Shown here one piece after another: positions 26,040 to 33,496 of a stretch of DNA of 64,000 nt. The stretch comes from Acetatifactor aquisgranensis. Its GTDB lineage: Bacteria; Bacillota; Clostridia; Lachnospirales; Lachnospiraceae. A program made the position numbers and the translations under genes. The notes beneath the pieces were generated by a model. The model was not told the DNA's origin, ran no database searches, and saw only the letters and a program-made list of their open reading frames with translations. The first letter of the stretch is position 1. Each line of letters opens with the position of its first letter. The stretch is taken from the NCBI RefSeq assembly GCF_943193215.1, contig NZ_CALPDH010000016.1:78048-142047 (forward strand), given 5' to 3'.

Positions 26040-27646
26040 AATGCCGCCCTCATGCCATTCTCTCTGATATCATCCAGAAAATACTTGACCGTATCAGTCA
26101 ATCCTTCTGTCCGGTTCAAATCCTGCCCCCAGAACTCCTCTTTCCCCAGAAATGCTTCCACGAACTCTCTGCTGCCCTTCCCGCAGTTATCCCGGAAAAA
26201 TTCCAGCACCTCCATGTCATCCATGATGCGATACTCTTCCCCATTCCTATGGGCTAAAAGCGCTCCGCCGCGGATTTCCGGAAAACGCCTTTCTTCTGCA
26301 GAGAATCCATCCTCCTTAACACGTCCCTCTTCCATGGAAGGCGCGCCCTCCCTGGGATGTCTTTCTTCCATAAGACACATCTCCTCTGTGGGACGCTCCT
26401 CTCCCCCAAAGTCTCTCTCTTCCCTGGAAAACCCGCTTTCCAAACCGCCATAAAACGCCAGCAGCGCCGCCAGAGAAAAGGCCAGCCGTTGCGGAAGCCT
26501 GCCGAACTTCTCCACGTACCCCAAAAGGCTTGGCATGCATCTGGTCCGCCACTTGGACACGGAGTTCAGAGAAACAGAAAGCAGCGAATGCTTCACATAA
26601 GGATTGTCAAAACGCTGGATTACCGCTTTGGCGAACTCCTCCAGTTCTTCTTCCGGGAGCGTCAGCGCAGGAATCACCTCATCAAAAATCGTCCTCTCCA
26701 TAAAATCCCGAATATCCCTGTCTTCCATGGATTCCTTTACCGTATCATAGCCGCACAGGAAAGAGGCCAGCACAAAAGAGGTATGGGCGCCATTGAGGAT
26801 ACGCACCTTTCTCTGCTTATAGGGCTTCTGGTCTTCCGTAAAAATCACAGGGAGCCCCGCCTCCGGCAGGGGAAATTCCCCGCTGATGTCCTCAGGACTC
26901 TCAATGACCCACAGCGCAAAGGGCTCCCCCACGACCATGATATGGTCCTCATACCCCAGCGCCTCCCACTGCTCCTGCTCCGTGTCCCCGGGATATCCCG
27001 TGACGATGCGATCCACCAACGTGGAAGTAAAGATGCATGCCTCCTCCACCCAAGTCCTGAACCCATCGCCCAGATTCCAGAGTTCTATGAACTGCAGGAC
27101 GCATTTCTTCAGCACACCGCCATTGTCATCTATCAGCTCCGCTGGCAGCATTACCAGTCCCCTGCCCCTATCTCCCGCGAAAGTCTCATATCTATGGTAC
27201 AGAAACTTCGTCAGCTTGCCCGGAAATGTCCTGGGAGGATTCTGTTCAAATTTATCTCCGGCATCAAACACAATGCCGGCCTCCGTGGTATTGGACACCA
27301 CGAACCGCAGCGCATCCAGTTCGGCCAACTTCATGAATTTCTCATACTCGCCATAGGCGCTCACGGCATCCGCAATGCTGGTAACCTGCCTGTTACAGAC
27401 CTTTGCCTCGCCGTCAACGATTCCCCGTAGCGACACGGTATACTGGCAGTCCTGCCTGTGGAACTTCTCCAGGTCTCCGGATTCTCTGGGCTTCACCAGC
27501 ACGATATCCCCGTCAAATTTTCCCTGCTCGTTGGCAATGTCAATCATGTAGTCGACAAAGGCTCGGAGAAAATTGCCCTCCCCGAATTGCACCACTTTGA
27601 CAGGCCTTTCTTTTTTTCCCGTCATTGCTTTCCCCAAAATCTCCAT
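26024..27646 (-). CDS. uxaB: Tagaturonate reductase (altronate oxidoreductase)
   Basis: 540 residues from ATG 27646, chosen because CAGGAGG lies 7 bases upstream; the frame stays open through the leader repeats to 27886, but no good ribosome site occurs there. N-terminal NAD-binding domain (VKVVQFGEGNFLRAFVDYMI) and C-terminal mannitol-dehydrogenase-type domain with RKVRILNGAHTSFVLASF (catalytic Lys region). It reduces D-tagaturonate to D-altronate with NADH. Residues about 408-455 are a hexapeptide-periodic Glu-rich insertion encoded by diverged 18-bp repeats. Transcribed from a promoter overlapped by a cre-like operator, with a long repetitive leader. Confidence 0.93.
   Translation of the reverse strand: MEILGKAMTGKKERPVKVVQFGEGNFLRAFVDYMIDIANEQGKFDGDIVLVKPRESGDLEKFHRQDCQYTVSLRGIVDGEAKVCNRQVTSIADAVSAYGEYEKFMKLAELDALRFVVSNTTEAGIVFDAGDKFEQNPPRTFPGKLTKFLYHRYETFAGDRGRGLVMLPAELIDDNGGVLKKCVLQFIELWNLGDGFRTWVEEACIFTSTLVDRIVTGYPGDTEQEQWEALGYEDHIMVVGEPFALWVIESPEDISGEFPLPEAGLPVIFTEDQKPYKQRKVRILNGAHTSFVLASFLCGYDTVKESMEDRDIRDFMERTIFDEVIPALTLPEEELEEFAKAVIQRFDNPYVKHSLLSVSLNSVSKWRTRCMPSLLGYVEKFGRLPQRLAFSLAALLAFYGGLESGFSREERDFGGEERPTEEMCLMEERHPREGAPSMEEGRVKEDGFSAEERRFPEIRGGALLAHRNGEEYRIMDDMEVLEFFRDNCGKGSREFVEAFLGKEEFWGQDLNRTEGLTDTVKYFLDDIRENGMRAALCRIS
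26282..26425 (-). repeat. Diverged 18-bp repeat array inside uxaB
   Basis: Eight consecutive 18-bp units in frame encode REERDF, GGEERP, TEEMCL, MEERHP, REGAPS, MEEGRV, KEDGFS and AEERRF. They align with MEEKHS, the peptide of the intact leader array. The fourth unit (26353-26370, TGGGATGTCTTTCTTCCA on the plus strand) matches the intact unit at 15 of 18 bases. The segment looks foreign to the enzyme fold. Confidence 0.75.
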
Positions 27647-27672
27647 AGCTTTGCCTCCTGTCCGAATCCCCC

Positions 27673-27818
27673 TGGAATGCTTTTCTTCCATGGAATGCTT
27701 TTCTTCCATGGAATGCTTTTCTTCCATGGAATGCTTTTCTTCCATGGAATGACCTTTCTTCCATGGAATGCTTTTCTTCCATGGAATGACCTTTCTTCCA
27801 TGGAATGCTTTTCTTCCA
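27673..27818 (-). repeat. Tandem array of eight palindromic 18/19-bp units in the uxaB leader
   Basis: Six identical units TGGAATGCTTTTCTTCCA (plus strand) and two 19-bp variants with GACC in place of GCT (27745-27763 and 27782-27800) lie head to tail with no spacers. Each unit has inverted ends (TGGAA ... TTCCA, extended to CATGGAA/TTCCATG across junctions), so the RNA can form serial small hairpins. In the uxaB sense each unit encodes MEEKHS. It lies between the promoter/operator and the uxaB ribosome site, in a leader of about 200 nt. Confidence 0.95.
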
Positions 27819-27830
27819 TGTTCATCGCTA

Positions 27831-27844
27831 TGTAAGCGCTTACA
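27831..27844. promoter_or_regulatory. cre-like / LacI-family operator
   Basis: TGTAAGCGCTTACA is a perfect 14-bp palindrome and matches the catabolite-response consensus TGWAARCGYTWNCW at every position. It covers about +1 to +14 of the uxaB promoter, a repressing position. Either CcpA or the divergent LacI-type regulator (28250-29257) could bind. Confidence 0.8.
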
Positions 27845-27850
27845 TTTCCT

Positions 27851-27879
27851 ATCATACATCCAAATATTTTTTACGTCAA
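27851..27879 (-). promoter_or_regulatory. uxaB: Sigma-A promoter of uxaB-uxaA-GH4
   Basis: Minus strand TTGACG (27874-27879), 17-bp spacer, TATGAT (27851-27856). The start point would fall near 27844, inside the palindromic operator. Confidence 0.75.
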
Positions 27880-27908
27880 TAATCAAATCTATTTGTTAAA
27901 AAAATATC

Positions 27909-27936
27909 TTGCAAAAAAAGCTGCATTTGCTATAAT
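27909..27936 (+). promoter_or_regulatory. Sigma-A promoter firing into a structured RNA
   Basis: TTGCAA (27909-27914), 16-bp spacer, perfect TATAAT (27931-27936), preceded by an A-rich tract. It is divergent from the uxaB promoter. Confidence 0.6.
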
Positions 27937-27942
27937 TTTAAT

Positions 27943-28040
27943 AGGACTTTTTTGAAACTACTTACACTCACGAGCGGTGGGATTTTCCGCCATATCCGCA
28001 GAATCTTCCTCTCGCGAGTCTGGTTGCATGGTAGTTTTTT
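27943..28040 (+). ncRNA. Candidate structured leader or small RNA between uxaB and lacI
   Basis: Downstream of the promoter at 27909-27936 are nested stems: outer AAACTAC (27955-27961) with GTAGTTT (28031-28037); inner ACTCACGAG (27966-27974) with CTCGCGAGT (28011-28019), one mismatch; and GGTGG with CCGCC (27976-27991). The outer stem runs into TTTTTT, so the element ends like a terminator. It could be a free small RNA of about 95 nt or an attenuator in the regulator leader, 210 bases before its start. I recognise no known family. Confidence 0.45.
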
Positions 28041-28206
28041 GTGACCGCCAGTATGCATCGCGTCCGGCACGGGGCCATGCAATGGGGCAGGATTCTTCTC
28101 TGCCTTATACTGCATAATGCCAGAATTCACCATACCGCATTGGTTAAACGTATGTGGCCGGCGTTATGTGGTCAGGTTACTCGGAAATTTTAACTGTTAA
28201 GCAGTA

Positions 28207-28221
28207 TAAATGCCGTTTATA
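28207..28221. promoter_or_regulatory. Operator-like 15-mer before the lacI-type gene
   Basis: TAAATGCCGTTTATA, near-palindromic (TAAA ... TTTA), is the exact reverse complement of 12560-12574 upstream of the esterase gene. It lies 29 bases before the regulator start, fitting autoregulation or control by a shared regulator. Confidence 0.4.
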
Positions 28222-28249
28222 TAGATTCCTGTGCCGATGAGGAAGACCA

Positions 28250-29257
28250 ATGACGATTTACGATATCTCCGAAAAGGCCGGCGTCTCCATCGCTACTGTC
28301 TCCCGCGTGCTCAACGGCAGCAGCAGCGTCAGCGAGAAGACCAGACAAAAGGTGCTGGATGTCATCGAGCAGTACGGGTACACTCCCAATGCTTTCGCAA
28401 GAGGCTTAGGGCTGAATACCATGAAGACCATCGGTATCATGTGCGCGGACAGTTCCGATCTGTACCTTGCCAAGGCAGTCTACTATATCGAGCAGAAGCT
28501 TAGGGCCAGCGGCTACGACAGCCTGCTGTGCTGTACAGGCTATGAGCTGGCCTCCAAAACGGCCTCCATGAATCTGCTGATTACGAAAAAGGTAGACGGC
28601 ATCATTCTGGCGGGCTCCAATTTCGTCTACGAAAAGGATCAGGACAACAGGTACATCGCGGAAGCCGCCGCCCAGATTCCGGTGATGCTGCTGAATGCCT
28701 CCATGGACGCGCCCAATGTATACAGCGTCATGTCCGATGACTACACATCCATGTACGAGGCCACCCGGCAGATGCTCTCCGACGGCATTGAGGACATCCT
28801 GTACTTTTACAATTCCCAGTCCTACAGCGGTAAGAAAAAACTGGCCGGTTTCCGGGCTGCAATGGCGGAGGCACATCCCGGGCAGGAGCCTCTGACAGAG
28901 TTCTATCGCGGCTCCCATGAGGATATCCACGCCATGGTCAGACATCTGAATGCAGTACGGGACAAAGGCGCCCGGTTCCATGGCGTCATTGCCGCGGATG
29001 ACACGCTGGCGCTTGCCGCCGTCAAATACGCCGCGGAGGCAGGGTATCGGATTCCGGAGGACTTTTCCGTCATAGGATACAACAATTCCATGCTCACCGA
29101 ATGCTGCGAACCGGAACTGACCAGCATCGACAATAAGCTGGAGACCCTCTGTCAGCACCTGATCACCACTCTGCTGGGCATCCTGGAGGAAAGAGAGATG
29201 CCGAAGAAGACCGTCTTCTCCGGCGAAATCATAAGAAGAGGCACCACCCGCAAGTAA
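28250..29257 (+). CDS. LacI-family transcriptional regulator of uronate genes
   Basis: 335 residues. The N-terminal LacI helix-turn-helix (TIYDISEKAGVSIATVSRVL) and hinge precede a periplasmic-binding-protein-like effector domain (TIGIMCADSSDLY ... KVDGIILAGSNF ... VIAADDTLALAAVKYA ... DFSVIGYNNS). It is divergent from uxaB and directly upstream of uxaC, so it likely senses a uronate-pathway intermediate and controls both. The palindrome TGTAAGCGCTTACA and the 15-mer at 28207 are candidate sites. GAGGAAGACCA precedes ATG. Confidence 0.9.
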   Translation: MTIYDISEKAGVSIATVSRVLNGSSSVSEKTRQKVLDVIEQYGYTPNAFARGLGLNTMKTIGIMCADSSDLYLAKAVYYIEQKLRASGYDSLLCCTGYELASKTASMNLLITKKVDGIILAGSNFVYEKDQDNRYIAEAAAQIPVMLLNASMDAPNVYSVMSDDYTSMYEATRQMLSDGIEDILYFYNSQSYSGKKKLAGFRAAMAEAHPGQEPLTEFYRGSHEDIHAMVRHLNAVRDKGARFHGVIAADDTLALAAVKYAAEAGYRIPEDFSVIGYNNSMLTECCEPELTSIDNKLETLCQHLITTLLGILEEREMPKKTVFSGEIIRRGTTRK

Positions 29258-29314
29258 CCCATGGAACGAAAAAACATCGATATAAAATCAAAATCATGAA
29301 TGGAGGAAAAGAAC

Positions 29315-30724
29315 ATGAACGAATTTATGGACAAGGATTTCCTGTTGGAATCGGAGACAGCCAAAAAGCTGTTCCACGATTATGCGGAAAACACACCAAT
29401 ACTGGATTACCATTGCCATATCAATCCGAAAGAGATTGCGGAAGACCGCCGTTTCGATAATATCACGCAGGTATGGCTGGGCGGCGATCATTACAAATGG
29501 CGCCTGATGCGCTCTTTCGGCGTGGAGGAGAAATATATCACCGGGGACGCCTCCGATTATGAGAAATTCTGCAAATGGGCGGAATGCCTGGGCAAGGCCA
29601 TCGGCAATCCCCTGTTCCACTGGAGCCATCTGGAGCTGCAGAGATACTTCGGCTATCACGGCGTGCTGAACAAGAAGACGGCAGGCGAAGTATGGAAGCT
29701 GTGCAATGAAAAGCTGGCTGAGCCCTCCATGAGCGCCCGCAATCTGATCAGGCAGAGCAATGTGACCCTGATCTGCACCACGGACGATCCTATCGATTCC
29801 CTGGAATGGCACAAGAAAATCGCGGGGGACGACACCTTTGACGTAAAGGTGCTTCCCGCCTGGAGGCCTGACAAGGCCATGAATATCGAGAAACCGGATT
29901 ACCTGAACTATCTGGATCAGCTCTGCGAAGTCACCGGCATAAGCGAAATCAACAGTTTCGCCGCCCTGAAAGCCGCCCTGAAGCAGCGGATGGAGTATTT
30001 CGCTTCCATGGGCTGCAATGTCTCCGATCACGGCCTGGAATATGTCATGTACTATCCTGCCAGCGATGACGAAATCGAGGCCATTTTCCTGAAGAGACTG
30101 AACCGGATGATTCCCACCAGGGAAGAACAGCTGAAGTTCAAGACGGCTTTCATGGTATTCGTGGGCAGAGAATACCACAGACTTGACTGGGCGATGCAGC
30201 TCCACTTTGGCTGCAAGCGCGACAACAATACCAAAATGTACGGGCTGCTGGGCCCTGACACCGGCTACGACTGCATCAACAACGACGCTCCCTCCGCGCA
30301 GATGGCGGATTTCCTGAACGCTCTCTGCAAGACCGACGAGCTTCCCAGGACCATCCTGTACAGCCTGAACCCCAACGACAACCAGTCCATCGGCACCATC
30401 ATCGGCTGTTTCCAGGACTCCAGCGCCGTGGCCAAGGTTCAGCAGGGCAGCGCGTGGTGGTTCAACGATCACAAGACAGGCATGCGGGAGCAGCTGATTT
30501 CCCTTGCGAACCTGGGCAACCTTTCCGGCTTCGTGGGAATGCTCACAGATTCCAGAAGCTTCCTGTCCTACACCAGGCATGAGTATTTCCGCAGAGTCCT
30601 CTGCAACCTCATCGGCTACTGGGTAGAAGGCGGCGGCTTCCCGGCTGATATGGATACTTTGTCCGAAATCGTCAAGGATATCTCTTATTACAATGCAAAG
30701 AGGTATTTTAAGTTTGATATTTAG
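29315..30724 (+). CDS. uxaC: Glucuronate/galacturonate isomerase
   Basis: 469 residues from ATG 29315 (GGAGG 8 bases upstream). Family marks are DYHCHINPKEIAED (HxH metal-type motif, residues about 31-44), NITQVWLGGDHYKWRLMRS, TTDDPIDSLEWH, LPAWRPDKAMNIE and GSAWWFNDHKTGM. It isomerises D-galacturonate to D-tagaturonate (and glucuronate to fructuronate), feeding UxaB and UxaA. It follows the regulator by 57 bp and is probably co-transcribed with it. A strong hairpin terminator follows. Confidence 0.96.
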   Translation: MNEFMDKDFLLESETAKKLFHDYAENTPILDYHCHINPKEIAEDRRFDNITQVWLGGDHYKWRLMRSFGVEEKYITGDASDYEKFCKWAECLGKAIGNPLFHWSHLELQRYFGYHGVLNKKTAGEVWKLCNEKLAEPSMSARNLIRQSNVTLICTTDDPIDSLEWHKKIAGDDTFDVKVLPAWRPDKAMNIEKPDYLNYLDQLCEVTGISEINSFAALKAALKQRMEYFASMGCNVSDHGLEYVMYYPASDDEIEAIFLKRLNRMIPTREEQLKFKTAFMVFVGREYHRLDWAMQLHFGCKRDNNTKMYGLLGPDTGYDCINNDAPSAQMADFLNALCKTDELPRTILYSLNPNDNQSIGTIIGCFQDSSAVAKVQQGSAWWFNDHKTGMREQLISLANLGNLSGFVGMLTDSRSFLSYTRHEYFRRVLCNLIGYWVEGGGFPADMDTLSEIVKDISYYNAKRYFKFDI

Positions 30725-30803
30725 GAATCGCAAACTGTACCAGCAGCCGTCTCTGACACAACAGGCTAATCCGCAGTAACCTTGATTGAATAGCAACTCC
30801 AAA

Positions 30804-30850
30804 ACAGGGTGCAGGACCTTTGTCAAATCACCAAAGGTCTTGCACCCTGT
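30804..30850. terminator. Bidirectional terminator between uxaC and the DNA methyltransferase
   Basis: A 19-bp stem (30804-30822 with 30832-30850; ACAGGGTGCA with TGCACCCTGT, then one wobble and GACCTTTG with CAAAGGTC) has a 9-base loop. On the minus strand it is followed by TTTT, so it best ends the methyltransferase transcript. Confidence 0.8.
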
Positions 30851-30891
30851 ATTAACATTCCTTCATCAGTCCCGCCGGGTAAGTTACCACT

Positions 30892-32301
30892 CTAATCCTC
30901 GTCCGCGAATATTTTCTCCAGGGCCTCTCCCATCCGCTCCACCAGCCCCACCACCAGCGCGTTGCCCATCATGAACCTGCGCTTGTTCAGCGGCATCTCC
31001 ACCACTTTTCCCTCTGTCAGGCAGTACTTCGTGTGGTCTGTGGGAAATCCCTGAATCCGCTCTGTCTCCCCTGCTGTCAGAAGCCGGATTCTTCCCGTCC
31101 GCTTATCCTTTACGATATGAGTAGTCCTGCTGAAGCTCCCCTCGGAGGTCAGCATGGTCCGGGCGGGCTTGTCGTACTCGTCCACCATGGGAATCGCTCC
31201 CTCCGAAAAGACATAGGAATGCCCGTTAGCCGCTTTCCGCAGAAGCTTTTTGGCCCCTTTCTGATACTGCCAGGTATTCCTCTGTTCCTTAGAAAGGCTC
31301 TGCACGGACTCATCGCTGCGGGTAATCTCCGGGGAAGTGTAGTACAGCCTCTCCTCCGGTATAAAGTATGTCTCCTCCACATCCCCGGACTCCATGATAT
31401 CCCCCAGTGTCATCCGTTTCCCCTGGTATTCCGGGACGGTCTTCGCCGTATAGATGACGCCGTCTTTCATCATGCCCGCGTTCTCGAAGCCGAATTGGAA
31501 AGATGCCGACAGCTCCCCAATGCTTACCGGCAGCTCCCTCATTTTGACCTGCCCCGGCTCCACGGAACCCACCGGAAATGTCCCGGCAAAGAAACCCTCT
31601 CTGGATATCACAGCCGCTGCGCTGTCCCTGCGTGCCTCCTCATCTGCCCTGGAACGCTCATAGCCCACGGCCCTCTCCTGTCTGCCACAATAAACCGTAT
31701 CTTCTCTACAGGCAAAAAGGAAAGTCCTCCTGCGCCTCTGCGGAAGCCCATAGTCCGCCGCGTTGATGACACGCCATTCCACCGTATACCCCTCATCCCG
31801 GAAGCAGGCCAGCATGATGCCGAAATCCCTGCCCCGCTGACTGGCCGGGGATTTCAGGAGCCTGTCCACATTTTCCAGCAGCACAAAGGGAGGACGCTTG
31901 ACTTCCAGGACCTCCCGGATCGACCACCACAGAATGCCTTTCTTTCCCTCCAGCCCCCTGGATGTAGCCAAAGACGAAGCCACGGAATAATCCTGACACG
32001 GAAAACCGCCAACTAATAGATTGAAATCCGGTATCAGGCTTTTGTCCACCTCTTCGATATCTACATTTGTAGTGTCATGACCGGCATTGTCCAGACATGT
32101 CCCAAAGTGATACACATAGCAGTCATGGGCATACTGGGTCTTCTTTTCCGCGGGCTCCCACTGGCTGAACCACACTGTCCGCCATTTCTCTCCTATGGAA
32201 TGCCCCCCTTCCATTCTCATATCCTCCGGCGTCCGAATGCCGTTCAGGCCGCATCGGAATCCGCCCACTCCTGCAAACAGTTCACAGACCGTCCTCTCCA
32301 T
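30892..32301 (-). CDS. DNA (cytosine-5) methyltransferase
   Basis: 469 residues. C5-methyltransferase motifs in order: CELFAGVGGFRCGL (I, SAM binding), LVGGFPCQDYSVA (IV, catalytic Cys), VLLENVDRLL (VI), NAADYGLPQRRRRTFLFA (VIII), a variable target-recognition region (about 230-400) and GNALVVGLVERM (X). It methylates cytosine at an unknown site. It follows vsr, which repairs the T:G mismatches that 5-methylcytosine produces. No restriction endonuclease gene is present nearby, so it is either solitary or the remains of a system. Near residues 28-36 the sequence RMEGGHSIGEK contains a copy of the 18-bp repeat, placed between motif I and the conserved VWFSQWEP. Confidence 0.93.
   Translation of the reverse strand: MERTVCELFAGVGGFRCGLNGIRTPEDMRMEGGHSIGEKWRTVWFSQWEPAEKKTQYAHDCYVYHFGTCLDNAGHDTTNVDIEEVDKSLIPDFNLLVGGFPCQDYSVASSLATSRGLEGKKGILWWSIREVLEVKRPPFVLLENVDRLLKSPASQRGRDFGIMLACFRDEGYTVEWRVINAADYGLPQRRRRTFLFACREDTVYCGRQERAVGYERSRADEEARRDSAAAVISREGFFAGTFPVGSVEPGQVKMRELPVSIGELSASFQFGFENAGMMKDGVIYTAKTVPEYQGKRMTLGDIMESGDVEETYFIPEERLYYTSPEITRSDESVQSLSKEQRNTWQYQKGAKKLLRKAANGHSYVFSEGAIPMVDEYDKPARTMLTSEGSFSRTTHIVKDKRTGRIRLLTAGETERIQGFPTDHTKYCLTEGKVVEMPLNKRRFMMGNALVVGLVERMGEALEKIFADED
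32196..32213 (-). repeat. Single variant copy of the 18-bp palindromic unit in the methyltransferase gene
   Basis: TGGAATGCCCCCCTTCCA (plus strand) equals the leader-array unit except for TTTT to CCCC in the loop. It is in the same reading frame as the array, giving MEGGHS instead of MEEKHS. Confidence 0.75.
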
Positions 32302-32348
32302 CGGAACATTTCCTTTCCTTTTTCTATCGCATCACGCTTTCAGGACCG

Positions 32349-32801
32349 TCACGCTTCTCCGTCTGCCTCCCCAAGCCGGATGTCGAAGATGACTTCCTCT
32401 ATGGTCCGGACACACTCATCCGTCTTCTTGAGGATATCCTTTCCCCAGAAATGTATCACTGTCCATCCCATGAAGAGCAGGCGCTTGTCGATTTCACTGT
32501 CCCGCTCTATGTTGTCCTGAATCTTCCTGACCCAATACTCCCCATTATTTCCTTTTTCCACTTTGGGCTTCAGCACTTCCCAGTCCTTTCCGTGGAAAAA
32601 CTCGCTGTCGCAGAAAATGGCAAGCTTGTATTTCGTCAGACAGATATCGGGACTGCCAGGCAGTGCTTTGTAATTCTTTCGATAATGATAGCCCTTTTCC
32701 CGCAGAGCCTTCCGCAGAGCCACCTCGATGGAAGTGTCCTTTCCGCGGATATGGCTCATGGTCTTGCTTCTCGTCTCAGTGACGTTCTTAAATGTGCGCA
32801 T
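32349..32801 (-). CDS. vsr: Very short patch repair endonuclease (Vsr)
   Basis: 150 residues, typical Vsr length. Signatures are KTMSHIRGKDTSIEVALRKAL, YRKNYKALPGSPDICL (Asp of the metal site), CDSEFFHG and a C-terminal GWTVIHFWGKDI. Vsr nicks 5' of T in T:G mismatches arising from deaminated 5-methylcytosine. It is encoded just before the methyltransferase (47-bp gap), and its ATG overlaps the deacetylase stop (TAATG). The FFHG block differs from the CFWHGH zinc-site form of E. coli Vsr. Confidence 0.9.
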   Translation of the reverse strand: MRTFKNVTETRSKTMSHIRGKDTSIEVALRKALREKGYHYRKNYKALPGSPDICLTKYKLAIFCDSEFFHGKDWEVLKPKVEKGNNGEYWVRKIQDNIERDSEIDKRLLFMGWTVIHFWGKDILKKTDECVRTIEEVIFDIRLGEADGEA

Positions 32802-33496
32802 TACAGCAGCACTTCCCGATTGGTACCGTAGAATATGTCATCCCGTCCCGACATCATTTCCAGAAAACGCTCAAACTGCTCCCAGGCATTCCTGAAGTCA
32901 AATTCGTAACTATGTCCCCAGACATACAGAATCTGCTGTCTCTCCGGCTTCAGTTCCAGGAACTGCTTTCCCAGCTCGAACAATTTATCCGGCTCCATGA
33001 TGTGGTATACTGTCGGACAGAATTGATACAAATCATCCTGTCTGTCGAAGTTGTAAGACGCTATTGTAGTACGTGCATATTGAATCCCCGTGCGCTGCTC
33101 CACCAGCCGGGCCACATGAGGCGTAAAGTTCACGCCGCCTCCCGGATATGCCATGCCGACTACCTCATATCCCGCTATCCGGCTTAAATTCTCCCGGTCC
33201 CGCTCCACCTGTCTCACGATTTCCTCGTCATCCTCCACTTCTGCCAGATTCGGATGGGTCAGGGTATGGGCCGCAATCTCATGCCCGGCATAGATATCCC
33301 GCACTTGTGCAGGGTCTACCTTTATATGATCGACATGCGCACCCTCCCTGATCAGATAGCCGTCTTTTCCCAGCAGCTCTGAATTCAGGTTGAAAGTTCC
33401 TTTCATTCCATATTTGTTCAAAAGCCCTATCAGCCGCTTGTCCTGGGTCACGCCATCGTCGTAGCTGAAGGTAAGCGCCTTTTTCCATTCCATCAT
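32801..33496 (-). CDS. Polysaccharide deacetylase-family protein
   Basis: 231 residues of the NodB/CE4-like fold. ALTFSYDDGVTQDKRL carries the Asp-Asp pair and AAHTLTHPNL the HxxxH metal ligands; YVWGHSYEFD near the C-terminus contains the late catalytic His. No signal peptide is visible, so it may act on a small cytoplasmic substrate or an imported oligosaccharide. It starts by overlapping the TrmH stop (ATGA) and ends by overlapping the vsr start, so the four genes are one operon despite different roles. Confidence 0.88.
   Translation of the reverse strand: MMEWKKALTFSYDDGVTQDKRLIGLLNKYGMKGTFNLNSELLGKDGYLIREGAHVDHIKVDPAQVRDIYAGHEIAAHTLTHPNLAEVEDDEEIVRQVERDRENLSRIAGYEVVGMAYPGGGVNFTPHVARLVEQRTGIQYARTTIASYNFDRQDDLYQFCPTVYHIMEPDKLFELGKQFLELKPERQQILYVWGHSYEFDFRNAWEQFERFLEMMSGRDDIFYGTNREVLL

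Noticed and set aside
27673..27818. CRISPR array
   Set aside because: The units are directly adjacent with no variable spacers and no cas genes are near, so it is a simple tandem repeat.
27647..27886. UxaB starting at TTG 27886 with a repeat-encoded N-terminal extension
   Set aside because: The frame is open, but the family-like N-terminus starts at the ATG at 27646, which has an excellent AGGAGG site. The predicted transcript also starts near 27844, downstream of that TTG.
29294..30826. A 510-codon minus-strand frame over uxaC
   Set aside because: It is antisense to a textbook uronate isomerase; the composition is not protein-like and there is no ribosome site.
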